Of a stretch of 5,030 nt of DNA, positions 4,612-5,030 are shown one piece after another. Location: positions 1 to 5,030 of the forward strand of contig JAYVJV010000014.1 in NCBI GenBank assembly GCA_043769005.1, given 5' to 3'. Numbering within the stretch: position 1 is the stretch's first letter; the number at the start of each line of letters is the position of its first letter. A model generated the notes under the pieces. The model saw only the letters and a list, made by a program, of their open reading frames with translations, ran no database searches and was not told the origin of the DNA. This DNA is from JAAFIP01 sp043769005. GTDB taxonomy: Bacteria > Pseudomonadota > Gammaproteobacteria > Burkholderiales > Burkholderiaceae_C. Made by a program: the position numbers and the translations under genes.

Positions 4612-5030
4612 ATGTTTGAAAAATTCATTGACAGTTATTGCAAGCTCCTGGGCTATCTCATTGGTGCCATGCTAGCCGTGATGGTGGTACTGGTGTTTGG
4701 CAACGTATTCATGCGCTATGCCTTCAACTCGGGCTTTACCCTGTCGGAGGAGCTGTCGCGCTGGCTGTTTGTTTGGATGACATTCCTGGGCGCGGTGGTC
4801 GCCCTGCGCAGCAATGGCCACCTGGGCACTGACATGCTGGTGGGCAAGCTGGAACCTAAGGGCAAACGCATTTGCATGGGGCTGGGGCTGGTGCTGATGC
4901 TCTATTGCATTGGCCTGGTGTTCAAAGGCTCGTATGACCAGACCGTTGTCAACTGGAACTCCACCAGCGCGGTGATGGAAGTGTCGATGGGTTATTTTTA
5001 CGCCTCGGGCATGGTGTTTGCCGTGCTGGG
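4612..5030 (+). CDS. TRAP transporter small permease subunit, DctQ-type (3' end outside window)
   Basis: The visible 139 residues match the small membrane subunit of TRAP transporters. These use a periplasmic solute-binding protein and an ion gradient to import organic acids such as C4-dicarboxylates. A first membrane helix spans about residues 12-33. It is followed by the family signature NVFMRYAFNSGFTLSEELSR (31-50), then WLFVWMTFLGAVVALRSNGHLGTD (51-74) with the conserved Trp, Gly, His and Asp pattern. A third helix lies at about 86-104, and the start of a fourth near the window end. The family is usually 150-200 residues, so most of the protein is present. The start at MFEKFID fits the family; no Shine-Dalgarno lies at normal spacing. 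The large permease (DctM) and binding protein are expected next but are not visible. The substrate is unknown. Confidence 0.93.
   Translation, partial: MFEKFIDSYCKLLGYLIGAMLAVMVVLVFGNVFMRYAFNSGFTLSEELSRWLFVWMTFLGAVVALRSNGHLGTDMLVGKLEPKGKRICMGLGLVLMLYCIGLVFKGSYDQTVVNWNSTSAVMEVSMGYFYASGMVFAVL

Overview
This window looks like a stretch of chromosome from a Comamonadaceae-type betaproteobacterium (Rhodoferax, Polaromonas or Acidovorax relatives). The evidence is a high-GC coding bias, an AroE with betaproteobacterial character, and a gene repertoire of CaiB/BaiF CoA-transferase, MaoC hydratase and TRAP transporter. In addition, three copies of a short intergenic repeat occur (core roughly AGCTGCTTRCGC, then TGGSCTACAG), of a kind I remember from this family. 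The genus is an inference; no rRNA or marker gene is present.

Layout. Positions 1-191 hold no secure gene. They contain an 87-bp hairpin-forming sequence, a possible truncated repeat copy, and perhaps the first codons of a leftward gene that leaves the window. Five complete genes and one partial gene follow, all on the plus strand: a VOC/glyoxalase-fold protein (192-593), a MaoC-like hot-dog hydratase (624-1112), a class III CoA-transferase (1186-2406), shikimate dehydrogenase aroE (2509-3330), a TetR-family regulator with a long basic N-terminal tail (3750-4454), and the start of a TRAP transporter small permease (4612 to the window end). Copies of the dispersed repeat sit in the gaps before the CoA-transferase, before aroE and after aroE.

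How the genes may work together. The VOC, MaoC and CoA-transferase genes are closely spaced and could form an acyl-CoA handling unit: CoA activation of an organic acid by transfer, then hydration of an enoyl-CoA. The substrate cannot be read from sequence. aroE is probably the housekeeping shikimate-pathway enzyme, with one unusual residue next to its catalytic Asp. The TetR gene precedes the TRAP gene, and a perfect 6+2+6 palindrome (4563-4576) lies between them. This suggests local control of solute uptake.

The most striking unexplained structure is a roughly 200-bp imperfect inverted repeat (3507-3708) in the 419-bp aroE-tetR gap. Its 36-bp outer arms differ at only one position, and it ends 41 bp before the tetR start. 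Nothing in the window resembles a CRISPR array, tRNA, rRNA, transposase or defence system.
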